NCBI GenBank assembly: GCA_964275345.1
Contig: CAXYBK010000003.1
Location: 248,001 to 312,000, forward strand
DNA length: 64,000 nucleotides
DNA from: MED-G78 sp964275345
Lineage (GTDB): Bacteria; Pseudomonadota; Gammaproteobacteria; Magnimaribacterales; D2472
Direction: 5' to 3'
The position numbers and the translations under genes were made by a program. The notes below the pieces were generated by a model, which saw only the letters and a list, made by a program, of their open reading frames with translations, was not told the origin of the DNA and did not search any database. The number at the start of each line of letters is the position of its first letter. The first letter of the stretch is position 1. Positions 7,123 to 16,162 of the stretch are shown piece after piece.

Positions 7123-7536
7123 TTAAATGTTTTTGCGCAGTTTTTGAATAGTTTTTAGTCTTGCGACTGCTTCTGCTAATTGTGCAGCTGCTTTTGTATA
7201 GTCTATGGTCGACTGTTGATCGGCTAAACTTTGCTCTGCGGCTTCTTTGGCTTTTAGAGCTTCAGACTCATCTAAGCTATCTGCTCTTTCGGCCGTATCC
7301 GATAAAATCGTCACCATATTAGGCTGTACTTCAACAAAACCACCTGAACAAAAAAATGTTTCTTCCTCAGATCCATTTTGAACTCTTACCGGCCCTGGAG
7401 CCAATCCAGTTAATAGTGGTGTGTGCCCAGGAGCTATACCAAGTTCGCCTAGTGACCCAGTAGCATAAACCATAGTGGCTTCGCCTGAGTAGATTTCCTC
7501 ACTTGAGGACACTATGCTGATCTTAATATTGCTCAT
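7123..7536 (-). CDS. atpC: F-type ATP synthase epsilon subunit
   Basis: AtpC is part of the central stalk and inhibits ATP hydrolysis through its C-terminal helices. The 137-residue length fits the family (139 in E. coli). The N-terminal beta-sandwich is recognisable by GELGIAPGHTPLLTGLAPG (about residues 30-48) and the C-terminal helical hairpin is Ala/Glu/Lys-rich. The gene starts two bases after the atpD stop, the usual last position of the atp operon. Confidence 0.95.
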   Translation of the reverse strand: MSNIKISIVSSSEEIYSGEATMVYATGSLGELGIAPGHTPLLTGLAPGPVRVQNGSEEETFFCSGGFVEVQPNMVTILSDTAERADSLDESEALKAKEAAEQSLADQQSTIDYTKAAAQLAEAVARLKTIQKLRKNI

Positions 7537-7538
7537 AC

Positions 7539-8937
7539 TTATAGTGTCTTAGCTTTTTCTACTGCTTCTTCTATTGTTCCAACCATATAGAAGGCTTGTT
7601 CAGGAAGGCTGTCATAGTCTCCAGCTAAAATTCCTTTAAAAGCTTTGATCGTATCTTCTAGTGATACGTATTTTCCTGGCGTGCCTGTAAATATTTCAGC
7701 AACTGTAAAAGGCTGAGATAAGAATCTTTGAGCTTTTCTTGCTCGCGCGACTAGCTCTTTGTCTTCTTCAGATAGCTCATCCATACCCAGAATTGCAATA
7801 ATATCTTTTAACTCATTGTATCTTTGTAAGATCTGCTGAACACCTTGAGCTACATCATAGTGCTCTTGTCCAACCGTAAAAGGTTCAAGCTGTCTACTGG
7901 TTGAATCCTAGCGGATCCACAGCTGGATAAATACCAAGTTCAGAAATAGATCTAGATAAAACAACTGTTGCGTCCAAGTGAGCAAAGGTTGTAGCAGGTG
8001 AAGGGTCAGTCAAGTCATCAGCAGGTACATATACCGCTTGAATTGAGGTGATTGAGCCTGCCTTAGTAGAAGTAATTCTTTCTTGTAATGCGCCCATTTC
8101 CTCGGCTAGTGTTGGCTGATAACCCACAGCAGATGGCATTCTGCCTAGCAAGGCTGAAACTTCTACACCGGCTAGAGTGTAACGATAAATATTGTCAATA
8201 AATAAAAGCACGTCTCTGCCTTCATCTCTGAATTTTTCAGCCATCGTTAATCCTGTTAAAGCTACTCTTAGTCTATTTCCTGGAGGCTCATTCATTTGGC
8301 CATAGACCATGGCTACTTTTGACTCTAAAGGTTTTTCAACATTAACAACTCCGGATTCCTGCATTTCGAAGTAGAAATCATTTCCTTCTCTTGTTCTCTC
8401 TCCAACTCCAGCAAATACTGATAGTCCTGAATGCTCTGTTGCAATGTTATTAATTAATTCCATCATGTTAACTGTCTTACCAACACCAGCACCACCAAAG
8501 AGTCCAACCTTTCCACCTTTAGCAAAAGGACACATAAGATCGATAACTTTAATACCTGTTTCAAGTAAATCATTAGAGGCTGCTAGCTCTGTATAGGTAG
8601 GAGGCTTTCTGTGGATAGGCATTTTTTCTTTCTCGCCAATTGGCCCTCTTTCATCAATAGGGTTTCCTAAGACATCCATGATTCTTCCAAGAGTCTCTTC
8701 TCCAACAGGCACTGAGATTGGCGCGTTGGTTCTTGAAACATTTAAGCCTCTTTTTAAGCCTTCTGTAACACCCATGGCAATAGTTCTGACAACTCCATCG
8801 CCAAGTTGTTGCTGAACTTCTAAAACTGTTCCAGTTTCTTCAATAGTTAATGCTTCGTATACCCTAGGAACATTGGTCTTTTCGAATTCAACATCGATAA
8901 CCGCTCCAATAATTTGTGTAATTAACCCGTTACTCAT
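7539..8937 (-). CDS. atpD: F-type ATP synthase beta subunit, interrupted by a single-base frameshift
   Basis: Catalytic subunit of F1. The frame from MSNGLITQIIGAVIDVEF to VDPLGFNQ-stop covers about residues 1-347. The rest continues in another frame as RQLEPFTVGQEHYDVAQG through MVGTIEEAVEKAKTL. Removing one C of the CC at 7907-7908 restores VDPLDSTSRQLEPF and one continuous protein of about 465 residues, the family's normal length. The P-loop GGAGVGKT is intact near residue 150. The start at 8937 is preferred over an ATG at 8970, which would overlap atpG. The gene is essential and otherwise perfect, so a sequencing or assembly indel is much likelier than a pseudogene. Confidence 0.93.
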
Positions 8938-8947
8938 ATTTTTCTCC

Positions 8948-9811
8948 TTAAACTGCTGATGCGCCGCCAACTATCTCTGAAAGTTCTTGCGTGATAGCTG
9001 CCTGTCTTACGTTGTTATATAAAAGTTCTAATTCTTTGATCAAATCGCCTGCATTATCTGTTGCATTCTTCATGGCGATCATTTTTGCTGCCTGTTCGCA
9101 GGCATTATTTTCTACTACTGCCTGATAAATTAAAGACTCTATGTATCTTGTTAAGAGTCCCTCTAATAATTCCTTAGCTTCCGGCTCATATATATAGTCC
9201 CAATGAGTTGAGGCTAAAGCATCTTGTTCAATGGCTGGAAGTGGTATTAATCTTTCAACTGTTGGTTGCTGTGTCATAGTATTTACAAATGAATTTGAAC
9301 AAAGATAGGCTTGATCGATGTCTCCATTTTTATGCAAGTCTAAAACTACTTTTGTTAGCCCTATAAGGTCATCAGGGTTTGGTTTGTCGCCTAGCTTTTC
9401 AGCTTTTGCTACAACTTCGCCACCAATACTTTTAAAGAAAGCTGCTGACTTTAATCCTATTAAAGCAAAACAAGATTCAATGCCTTGTGCATTCAATTCA
9501 GCCGATTTGGCGATAACATTTTTAAATAAGTTGATATTTAAGCCGCCACAAAGCCCTTTGTCTGATGAAACAATAATGAAGCAAGCTTTTTTAGGAGTTC
9601 TTTCTTCATAAAAAGGATGTGAATATTCTGAACTTGACGTTGCAATATGAGCTATAACATCTTTAATTTTTTCTGAATAAGGCCTGCCCTCAAGCATGCC
9701 GTCTTGAGTTTTTTTCATTTTGCTTGCCGCTACCAATTCCATAGCCGAAGTAATCTTTTGAGTGCCTTTAATACTCGCAATCTGATTTCTTACTTCTTTT
9801 GTGTTTGCCAT
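8948..9811 (-). CDS. atpG: F-type ATP synthase gamma subunit
   Basis: AtpG is the rotating central stalk of F1. It has 287 residues, the same as E. coli. The N-terminal helix KEVRNQIASIKGTQKITSAM and the C-terminal helix ending NNVRQAAITQELSEIVGGA are the conserved coiled-coil pair, and the mid-protein SSDKGLCGGLN motif is present. It lies between atpA and atpD, with about 10 bases on either side, as in all proteobacterial atp operons. Confidence 0.97.
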   Translation of the reverse strand: MANTKEVRNQIASIKGTQKITSAMELVAASKMKKTQDGMLEGRPYSEKIKDVIAHIATSSSEYSHPFYEERTPKKACFIIVSSDKGLCGGLNINLFKNVIAKSAELNAQGIESCFALIGLKSAAFFKSIGGEVVAKAEKLGDKPNPDDLIGLTKVVLDLHKNGDIDQAYLCSNSFVNTMTQQPTVERLIPLPAIEQDALASTHWDYIYEPEAKELLEGLLTRYIESLIYQAVVENNACEQAAKMIAMKNATDNAGDLIKELELLYNNVRQAAITQELSEIVGGASAV

Positions 9812-9822
9812 GTCTTATCTAA

Positions 9823-11367
9823 TTAAAAGGTTTGTGTTTTTTTAAATGATTCAACAAGATCGGTAAACTGCTTTTCAATATCATCATCCCAGTCGCCTGT
9901 ATCATTGATTTGCTTTTCAAGATCACCTTTCTCTGCTGTTAAATAACCATGTAGCGCTTCCTCGAAAGCTAGAATTTTATCTACATCGACATCAGATAAA
10001 TAACCTCTGTCTGCAGCAAATAGACTCAATGCTTGTTGAGCAACTGACATAGGTGCAAATTGCTTCTGCTTTAAAAGTTCGGTAAAAGCTCGTCCATTTG
10101 CAAGCTGTTGTTTTGTCGCATCATCTAAGTCTGAAGCAAACTGTGAGAAAGCTGCCAATTCACGATATTGAGCTAGGGCTGTTCTTACACCTCCAGCTAA
10201 CTTCTTCATGATTTTAGTTTGTGCTGATCCCCCAACCCTTGAAACAGATAAACCTGCATTAATAGCAGGTCGTATTCCTGAATTAAATAATTCAGTCTCA
10301 AGGTAGATCTGGCCATCGGTAATTGAAATCACATTAGTAGGAACGAAAGCTGAAACATCGCCAGCTTGAGTTTCAATAATTGGAAGAGCTGTTAATGACC
10401 CTGTTTTGCCTTTAACTTTTCCGCCAGTTGCTTTTTCAACATAATCAGCATTAACTCGCGCTGCTCTTTCTAACAATCTTGAATGAAGATAGAAAACATC
10501 TCCTGGATAAGCCTCTCTTCCTGGAGGACGTTTTAAAAGCAATGATACTTGTCTATATGCAACGGCTTGCTTAGATAAATCATCATATACAATCAAAGCA
10601 TCTTCGCCTTTATCTCTAAAGTATTCTCCCATTGAACAACCAGCATATGCAGATAAATATTGCATGGGAGCTGGGTCTGAAGCAGAAGCTGATACAACTG
10701 TTGTATGCTCCATTGCCCCATATTCTTCTAATTTTTTAACTACGTTTGCAACCGTGGATTGTTTTTGGCCAATCGCAACATAAATGCACTTAACACCGGT
10801 GCCTTTTTGATTAATGATCGCATCGATGGCTACAGCTGTTTTTCCTGTTTGTCTGTCGCCAATAATTAGTTCTCTTTGACCTCTGCCAATTGGAACCATG
10901 GCATCAATAGCTTTTAGTCCTATTTGAACCGGTTGATCTACAGATTGACGAGCAATAACGCCAGGAGCAACAACCTCAACAGGTGCAGTTGCTTCTGCTT
11001 TAATTTCGCCCTTTCCATCAATAGGGGCTCCAAGAGTATTAACAACCCTTCCTAATAAAGCCTCACCAACTGGAACTTCTAAAATTCTGCCTGTGCAAAG
11101 AGCTTTTTGCCCCTCGATAAGCTCTAAATAATCACCTAGAACAACAGCTCCTACTGAGTCTTGCTCTAAGTTAAGCGCTAAACCTAGCGTTCCGTTTTCA
11201 AATTCTATTAATTCACCATACATAACATCACCCATGCCATGTATACGAACAATACCGTCAGAAATACTAACGATAATGCCCTCATTTTTTCTTTCTGCAG
11301 ATAAATCTAAGCCTGCTATTTTGTCTTTTAGGACGCTTGAGATTTCAGATGGATTTAATTGACTCAT
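9823..11367 (-). CDS. atpA: F-type ATP synthase alpha subunit
   Basis: Non-catalytic nucleotide-binding subunit of F1, 514 residues (513 in E. coli). The P-loop GDRQTGKT lies near residue 170, and the conserved PAINAGLSVSRVGG segment near residue 365 supplies the arginine finger for the beta active site. The N-terminus MSQLNPSEISSVLKDKI is canonical. It is preceded by atpH (9-base gap) and followed by atpG. Confidence 0.98.
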   Translation of the reverse strand: MSQLNPSEISSVLKDKIAGLDLSAERKNEGIIVSISDGIVRIHGMGDVMYGELIEFENGTLGLALNLEQDSVGAVVLGDYLELIEGQKALCTGRILEVPVGEALLGRVVNTLGAPIDGKGEIKAEATAPVEVVAPGVIARQSVDQPVQIGLKAIDAMVPIGRGQRELIIGDRQTGKTAVAIDAIINQKGTGVKCIYVAIGQKQSTVANVVKKLEEYGAMEHTTVVSASASDPAPMQYLSAYAGCSMGEYFRDKGEDALIVYDDLSKQAVAYRQVSLLLKRPPGREAYPGDVFYLHSRLLERAARVNADYVEKATGGKVKGKTGSLTALPIIETQAGDVSAFVPTNVISITDGQIYLETELFNSGIRPAINAGLSVSRVGGSAQTKIMKKLAGGVRTALAQYRELAAFSQFASDLDDATKQQLANGRAFTELLKQKQFAPMSVAQQALSLFAADRGYLSDVDVDKILAFEEALHGYLTAEKGDLEKQINDTGDWDDDIEKQFTDLVESFKKTQTF

Positions 11368-11376
11368 TTTTTCACC

Positions 11377-11913
11377 TTAAAAATTTAATTGGTTTACTAG
11401 TTTTTTAACTCTTCCTTTGATGGAAAGGTCTAAAGTTTCATCACCAACCTTTAAAAACATGCCGCCCATTATAGAGGCATCTTCTTTAAAGTTAATGTTT
11501 GCACTTGCTCCATGCAAGGCTTGAAGTTTGTTAATAATATTTTCTTTCGATTCATCACTTGGTTCTGAAGCCACAACAACCTCTATAGAGCTTTGATTGT
11601 TGTGCTCTTGCAGAAGGTCTTGATATATTTCAAAAATGGCATAAAGGAGATTTAATCTGCCATTTTCTGCTAATACATTTATAAGACGCTTGGACAAGCT
11701 TGATAGCTCTACTTCAAAAACACTAATTAGCTTTGCTGCTGTTTCTGTTTTAGAGAGTTCTGGGTTTTCTATAATTTTATTGATTTGCTCTGTTTGAATA
11801 GCTTGGCCTAGAAGGTTCAGTTCACTTTCAACAGAATTAACTTCGCCCGCCTCTAAAGCGGCAGAAAATATTGCTTTCGCATATGGTCTGGCTAATGAGG
11901 TGAGTTCAATCAT
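11377..11913 (-). CDS. atpH: F-type ATP synthase delta subunit
   Basis: AtpH joins the peripheral b-subunit stalk to the top of F1. The 178-residue length is normal. The N-terminal LARPYAKAIFSAA helix and the C-terminal GGMFLKVGDETLDLSIKGRV motif (about residues 145-165) are the conserved ends of the family. It starts two bases after the stop of atpF. Confidence 0.95.
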   Translation of the reverse strand: MIELTSLARPYAKAIFSAALEAGEVNSVESELNLLGQAIQTEQINKIIENPELSKTETAAKLISVFEVELSSLSKRLINVLAENGRLNLLYAIFEIYQDLLQEHNNQSSIEVVVASEPSDESKENIINKLQALHGASANINFKEDASIMGGMFLKVGDETLDLSIKGRVKKLVNQLNF

Positions 11914-11915
11914 TT

Positions 11916-12386
11916 CTAGAGTTCCGCAGCTGCTTTTTTTAGAAGGTCATCGTGTTTTTCAGATGAAATTTCTTGATCCAAGATTTTTTGAGTTGTATCA
12001 ATAATAATTTCTGACATCTGTGACTTTAATTCTTCTTTTGCTTTATTGGTTTCATTTTCAATAGTCTTTGATGCTGAGGCTAGTATTTTCTCAGCCTCAT
12101 CTTGAGCTTTGCCTTTAGCATCGCCAACTATTTGGGAAGCCCTTTGATTAGCTTTATCAATTAACTCTGCTGCTTCTGCTTTTGCTTTATCTAGCTCTTG
12201 ATTAAATGCAAGCTGAGCTTCTTCCAAAGAGTCATCTGCTTTTTTTGCTGCTTCCAGCCCATCAGATATTTTCTTCTCTCTTTCTTGCATCACTGATAGT
12301 ATTGGTGGGTATATATACCTCCAACATATAGCTACAAAAACAATCATAACAATTGCTTGAGCAAGTAAGGTTGCGTTTATATTCAT
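11916..12386 (-). CDS. atpF: F-type ATP synthase b subunit
   Basis: Peripheral stator subunit, 156 residues (same as E. coli). One N-terminal membrane helix (about residues 5-26, including the conserved CWRYIYPPI region) is followed by a long charged Ala/Glu/Lys coiled coil. It sits between atpE and atpH as expected. Confidence 0.95.
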   Translation of the reverse strand: MNINATLLAQAIVMIVFVAICWRYIYPPILSVMQEREKKISDGLEAAKKADDSLEEAQLAFNQELDKAKAEAAELIDKANQRASQIVGDAKGKAQDEAEKILASASKTIENETNKAKEELKSQMSEIIIDTTQKILDQEISSEKHDDLLKKAAAEL

Positions 12387-12405
12387 GCTTTAACTATTGT
12401 TGCTA

Positions 12406-12630
12406 TTACAGCGCAAATAACATGTACATGCCAAGACCAACACCAATCATAGGCACAGCATCCGTTAGTCCCATCATTAGAAAAAATCGACCCTGTAGAA
12501 AGGGTGCTAGTTCTGGTTGTCTCGCTATTCCTTCAATAAACTTACTTCCTAAGATTCCCACACCAATCCCAGCTCCAATAGCTGAAAGACCCATGGTAAT
12601 TCCTGCTGCTAATACTTCTATACCTTCCAT
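12406..12630 (-). CDS. atpE: F-type ATP synthase c subunit (proteolipid)
   Basis: A 74-residue two-helix hairpin that forms the rotor ring. The loop has the conserved ARQPE. The second helix carries the ion-binding Asp in GLTDAVPMIGVGLG (about residues 54-67). The neighbouring residues match the proton-type c subunit of E. coli and not the Na+ signature, so this is most likely a proton-driven enzyme. The start has a good upstream GGAGAAAG. Confidence 0.97.
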   Translation of the reverse strand: MEGIEVLAAGITMGLSAIGAGIGVGILGSKFIEGIARQPELAPFLQGRFFLMMGLTDAVPMIGVGLGMYMLFAL

Positions 12631-12654
12631 TTTCTTTCTCCTTTAAGTTGAGGA

Positions 12655-13563
12655 TTAATGTTCCTCTGTTTCATGCGCCATTGCTAAATAAGCAATAGTT
12701 AACGCCATAAATATAAATGCCTGCAATGCCACAATTAATATGTGGAAAAGCGCCCAAATTAAATGCAAACCAAATCCGAGCATGCCTACCGGTATGCTAC
12801 TAAAAAATAGCATCAATGCAATTAAAATAAATATCATCTCACCTGCATATAAATTTCCAAAAAGTCTCAATCCTAATGAAATTGGTTTAGCTATAAAATT
12901 AACCATTTCTAGGACAAAATTGACTGGAATTAACCATTTTCCAAAAGGATGCAGGGTTAGCTCAGCAATAAAGTTTTTAAACCCTTTTACTGTAATACTG
13001 TAATAAATAGTTAGAATAAAAACAGCAAATGCCATTCCAAGCGTTATATTAGGATCAGTAGTGGGGACAACTTTAAAATAAAATGAATCCGGGCTAGTAA
13101 TCCATGCCACTCCACTTCCATCTGCTCCAGATCCCGCCACAGCATAAGCAATGTGACCAGCTAAAACTGGTAAAAAATCAACCGGTATAAGATCCATTAA
13201 GTTCATTAATAAAATCCAAACAAATACGGTTAGTGCAAGTGGTGCTATTAGGGTATTTTTTACAGAACCAAAAAGGGATTGAACATTATCTTCGACAAAC
13301 TCTATACACATTTCCACAAAATTTTGCATCCCTGTTGGGGCTGAGTTTGCGCTTATATTTTTTGGCATAGCTAACTTAAAAAATAGGATAAAAAGAGCTC
13401 CAAGAAATATCGACCAAAAAAGAGAATCAACATGAAATGCCCAAAAGCTCATTTGATCAACTTTGTAAGGATCACAGGTCCAGCCATCAGGAGTTTTGCC
13501 GCATGTAAGGTTTGTTAAATGGTGATTAATATATGACTCTGTGGTCATTACATCTTTGGCCAT
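12655..13563 (-). CDS. atpB: F-type ATP synthase a subunit
   Basis: Membrane subunit forming the proton half-channels. From MAKDVMTTESYINHHL the protein has 302 residues with five to six transmembrane helices. The essential Arg is in SLGLRLFGNLYAGEM (about residues 205-219), and the C-terminal helix has the conserved LQAFIFMALTIAYL. The start at 13563 overlaps the atpI stop as TAATG. An upstream in-frame start at 13704 would extend into atpI and is rejected. Confidence 0.95.
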   Translation of the reverse strand: MAKDVMTTESYINHHLTNLTCGKTPDGWTCDPYKVDQMSFWAFHVDSLFWSIFLGALFILFFKLAMPKNISANSAPTGMQNFVEMCIEFVEDNVQSLFGSVKNTLIAPLALTVFVWILLMNLMDLIPVDFLPVLAGHIAYAVAGSGADGSGVAWITSPDSFYFKVVPTTDPNITLGMAFAVFILTIYYSITVKGFKNFIAELTLHPFGKWLIPVNFVLEMVNFIAKPISLGLRLFGNLYAGEMIFILIALMLFFSSIPVGMLGFGLHLIWALFHILIVALQAFIFMALTIAYLAMAHETEEH

Positions 13564-13907
13564 TAGGTTGTTACCTTGTTTTGTGAAATAAATGACATTG
13601 GGCTCAATGTAATATTGATTAAAATAAATGAGAACATTGCATAAACAAATGCATCCCTTAGATATAGTCCTGTTAAGTACAAAAATACCACAAATAAAAC
13701 CCATTTAACTGACCAGCTGTATGCTACGTTAAGGCCTTGGTCAGAAATCCTTCCGCCTATTGCATAAGCTAAAGCTAAAGCTAGAAAATAGGCTGCCGGC
13801 GCAATAATAAATAAATTATTTGAAAATGAGCCAGCTATTAACAGCGCCAATGAAGCAATAATTGTTAGATTTTTATTGTTAAAAAGTGTATTGAGAAGGC
13901 TGTTCAA
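13563..13907 (-). CDS. atpI: ATP synthase subunit I-like protein
   Basis: A 114-residue protein with four hydrophobic segments. Sequence similarity to AtpI is weak, as is usual for this fast-evolving family, but the position directly before atpB with a TAATG overlap, the length and the four-helix topology all match. AtpI assists assembly of the c ring and is not part of the finished enzyme. The gap of 80 bp to parB probably holds the atp promoter. Confidence 0.75.
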   Translation of the reverse strand: MNSLLNTLFNNKNLTIIASLALLIAGSFSNNLFIIAPAAYFLALALAYAIGGRISDQGLNVAYSWSVKWVLFVVFLYLTGLYLRDAFVYAMFSFILINITLSPMSFISQNKVTT

Positions 13908-13987
13908 AAGATTCGTATTTTTTTTAATGTATTGGCGAGAATTATAGAAAGATAACGCTTGAAGAACAAGCTATTTAAGTCTTTAAA

Positions 13988-14818
13988 TTAGACTAATTTA
14001 CTTATAATGTTTTCTAGCTCTTCCGCAGTTGAATAATGTATTAAAACTTTGCCTGTTTTTTTATTTTTGGCATCAATTTCAACCTTGTGTCCAAACCCTT
14101 CGGACATTTCTTGCTCAATGTTTAAAAGATCTTTTGATTTGGGTTTTGTGGGACTTTTGTTTGGTTTTTTAGAGGTAAGGTTTTGTGCTTCTCTTACGGT
14201 TAGATTTGAATCAATAATTTGTTTTGCAAGATTAAGCGCTTTATCAGGATCAAGAGAAACTAAAAGTTTTGCATGGCCTTTTTCTAAACTTCCTTGCGCC
14301 AAGAGCTCAAGAACAGGAGTTGGGAGTGCTAAAAGTCGCAAAGAGTTAGCGATTGTGCTTCTTGCTTTTCCGGTTGCGCCAGCAACCTCTTCTTGTGTTA
14401 AGCCAAATTCTCTTTTTAATCTATCATAACCACGAGCTTCTTCTACCGAATTCAGGTCTTCTCTTTGTAGGTTTTCTATAAGGGCTGCCTCAAGAGCATT
14501 TTGGTCTTCTTTTTGATCAACTAAACAAGGAATTGAGTCTAAGCCGGCAATTTTTGAAGCTCGAAGACGCCTTTCTCCTGCAATAACCTCAAATGCATTC
14601 AAACCAATTTCTCTAACAAGAATTGGTGAAAGCACTCCGTGTTTTTTAATAGAACTAGAGAGTTCTGCTATTTTTTCTTCATTGAAATCTTGTCTTGGTT
14701 GAAATCTTCCTGGGGATATTTCTGTGATTTGTATTTCTTTTACAGCTCGCTGAGGGGTTCCTTGAGTTGATCCAAGCAGGGCATCCAGTCCTCTGTTTAA
14801 AGCTTTTTTATCAGACAT
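13988..14818 (-). CDS. parB: Chromosome partitioning protein ParB
   Basis: ParB is a CTP-dependent DNA clamp that loads at parS sites. The 276-residue protein has the N-terminal ParA-interacting stretch (RGLDALLGS), the ParB nuclease-like fold with the CTP motif GERRLRASK (about residues 80-88) and ENLQREDLNSVEEA, a helix-turn-helix near residues 135-160 and a C-terminal dimer domain. It overlaps parA by 8 bases. A parS-like site lies at 25201-25216. Confidence 0.97.
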   Translation of the reverse strand: MSDKKALNRGLDALLGSTQGTPQRAVKEIQITEISPGRFQPRQDFNEEKIAELSSSIKKHGVLSPILVREIGLNAFEVIAGERRLRASKIAGLDSIPCLVDQKEDQNALEAALIENLQREDLNSVEEARGYDRLKREFGLTQEEVAGATGKARSTIANSLRLLALPTPVLELLAQGSLEKGHAKLLVSLDPDKALNLAKQIIDSNLTVREAQNLTSKKPNKSPTKPKSKDLLNIEQEMSEGFGHKVEIDAKNKKTGKVLIHYSTAEELENIISKLV

Positions 14819-15572
14819 TTTCTACCCTTCTAATTAACTCACCAGCAAGCGCTAGATAAGATTTTGCTCCATATGAATTAGGCATGTATTGAAGAGCTGC
14901 AACTCCGTGGCTTGGTGCTTCTGCGAGTTTAATGTTTCTTGGGATTATTGTGTTGAACAGTACGCTGGGAAAATGAGTTTCTAGTTCCTCAGACACTTCT
15001 TTTGCTAAATTATTTCGCATATCAACCATGGTTCTAATAATACCCAAAACTCTGTTTGATGAAAGGTTTTTATTTGAAAGTGACTGAATGGTGTCTATAA
15101 GACCAGATACTCCTTCAAGCGAATAATACTCGCACTGAAGTGGTATTAAAGTGCCTGATGCAGCAAACAATGCTTCTATTGTTAATTGATTAAGGGTTGG
15201 TGGTGTGTCTATTATAGTGTAATCAAATTCTGTTTTTAGGTTTTGTATTGTTTTGGCTAAAAACTGTTGCTTTTCTTGGTTTCGTATACCCACCTCTAAA
15301 GCCAAGAGGTCCTGTCCGCCAGGAAGAATTTCGTAGCCGCTAGAGCTTGAATAAATGCTGTCATTGATGGAAACATTTTCAAAAAAAATTTCATATAAAG
15401 TGTTTGGGTTTTCTTCTTTAATGCCAGCTGCCGTTGTTGCGTTACCTTGGGGATCAAGATCTATAAGAAGAACTTTTCTTTTAGTGGCTGCAAGGCTTGC
15501 TGCAAGGTTAACAGCTGTTGTGGTTTTACCAACCCCGCCTTTTTGATTTGCTATGGCTATAATTTTGTTCAA
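14811..15572 (-). CDS. parA: Chromosome partitioning ATPase ParA (Soj)
   Basis: Deviant Walker-type ATPase of 253 residues that drives segregation of the ParB-parS complex over the nucleoid. The N-terminal KGGVGKTTTAVNLA motif (about residues 10-23) contains the signature lysine, and LIDLDPQGNAT follows near residue 38. It overlaps rsmG by 4 bases and parB by 8, in the order mnmG-rsmG-parA-parB common in Proteobacteria near the origin. Confidence 0.98.
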   Translation of the reverse strand: MNKIIAIANQKGGVGKTTTAVNLAASLAATKRKVLLIDLDPQGNATTAAGIKEENPNTLYEIFFENVSINDSIYSSSSGYEILPGGQDLLALEVGIRNQEKQQFLAKTIQNLKTEFDYTIIDTPPTLNQLTIEALFAASGTLIPLQCEYYSLEGVSGLIDTIQSLSNKNLSSNRVLGIIRTMVDMRNNLAKEVSEELETHFPSVLFNTIIPRNIKLAEAPSHGVAALQYMPNSYGAKSYLALAGELIRRVENV

Positions 15573-16162
15573 TTTGCTTTTTTAATCAGGAGAATATGTC
15601 TCTCTTCATATTTATTTTTAACTTTGATTATTTCACACTTGTGTTCTTTTTTGTTTATAGATTGTATCTCTTCATTTATTTTTACCTCTTTTCCTTTTAG
15701 CAGCAAGTATGTCCCTCCTGGCTCAAGCATGGGATTGCAAATGTTTATTATGTTTTGTGTGTGTGAAAACGCTCTTGCTGTAATTAGGGTAAAAGGGCCT
15801 ATGGGTGTTTTGTTTGTGATGTGGCTCTCTTCTACTTTAACGTTTGTAAGCGCAAGTTTTTTGATGGTTTTTTTTAAGAAATATGTTTTCTTTTTATTTG
15901 ACTCGGCAAGTGTCACCTCTGCGCCTGGTTTTGCTATTGCTATTAGCAGGCCTGGGAACCCTGCCCCTGTGCCAATATCTAGCACTTTTTCGTTTTTGTT
16001 TATGTGTTCCAAAACTGGCCAGCAGTCTTTAATGTCTTTGTTATATATTGCGTCTACCGAATCTCTGACAAAAAGGTTATGTGTTTTGTTGTAGTGAAAA
16101 GCTTCTTTTACAAATAGGTCTACCTGCCCCTTTTGGCTTACTGTTAGCTTAAGATCAAGCAT
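15569..16162 (-). CDS. rsmG: 16S rRNA (guanine527-N7)-methyltransferase
   Basis: RsmG (GidB) methylates G527 of 16S rRNA with SAM. The 197-residue protein is close to the usual length (207 in E. coli). The SAM-binding motif DIGTGAGFPGL lies at about residues 62-72, and TARAFS near residue 130 is characteristic. It overlaps mnmG by 8 bases. Its coding strand is unusually rich in A, like that of mnmG. Confidence 0.95.
   Translation of the reverse strand: MLDLKLTVSQKGQVDLFVKEAFHYNKTHNLFVRDSVDAIYNKDIKDCWPVLEHINKNEKVLDIGTGAGFPGLLIAIAKPGAEVTLAESNKKKTYFLKKTIKKLALTNVKVEESHITNKTPIGPFTLITARAFSHTQNIINICNPMLEPGGTYLLLKGKEVKINEEIQSINKKEHKCEIIKVKNKYEERHILLIKKAN

Noticed and set aside
7539..8937. Programmed frameshifting in atpD
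   Set aside because: There is no slippery heptamer or downstream structure at the break, and a one-base insertion fully explains it; no known atpD uses recoding.
8948..9811. Plus-strand frame of about 97 codons inside atpG, and similar frames inside glmU, mnmG, parA and yidC
   Set aside because: They are antisense to conserved genes and show no independent start signals or recognisable motifs.
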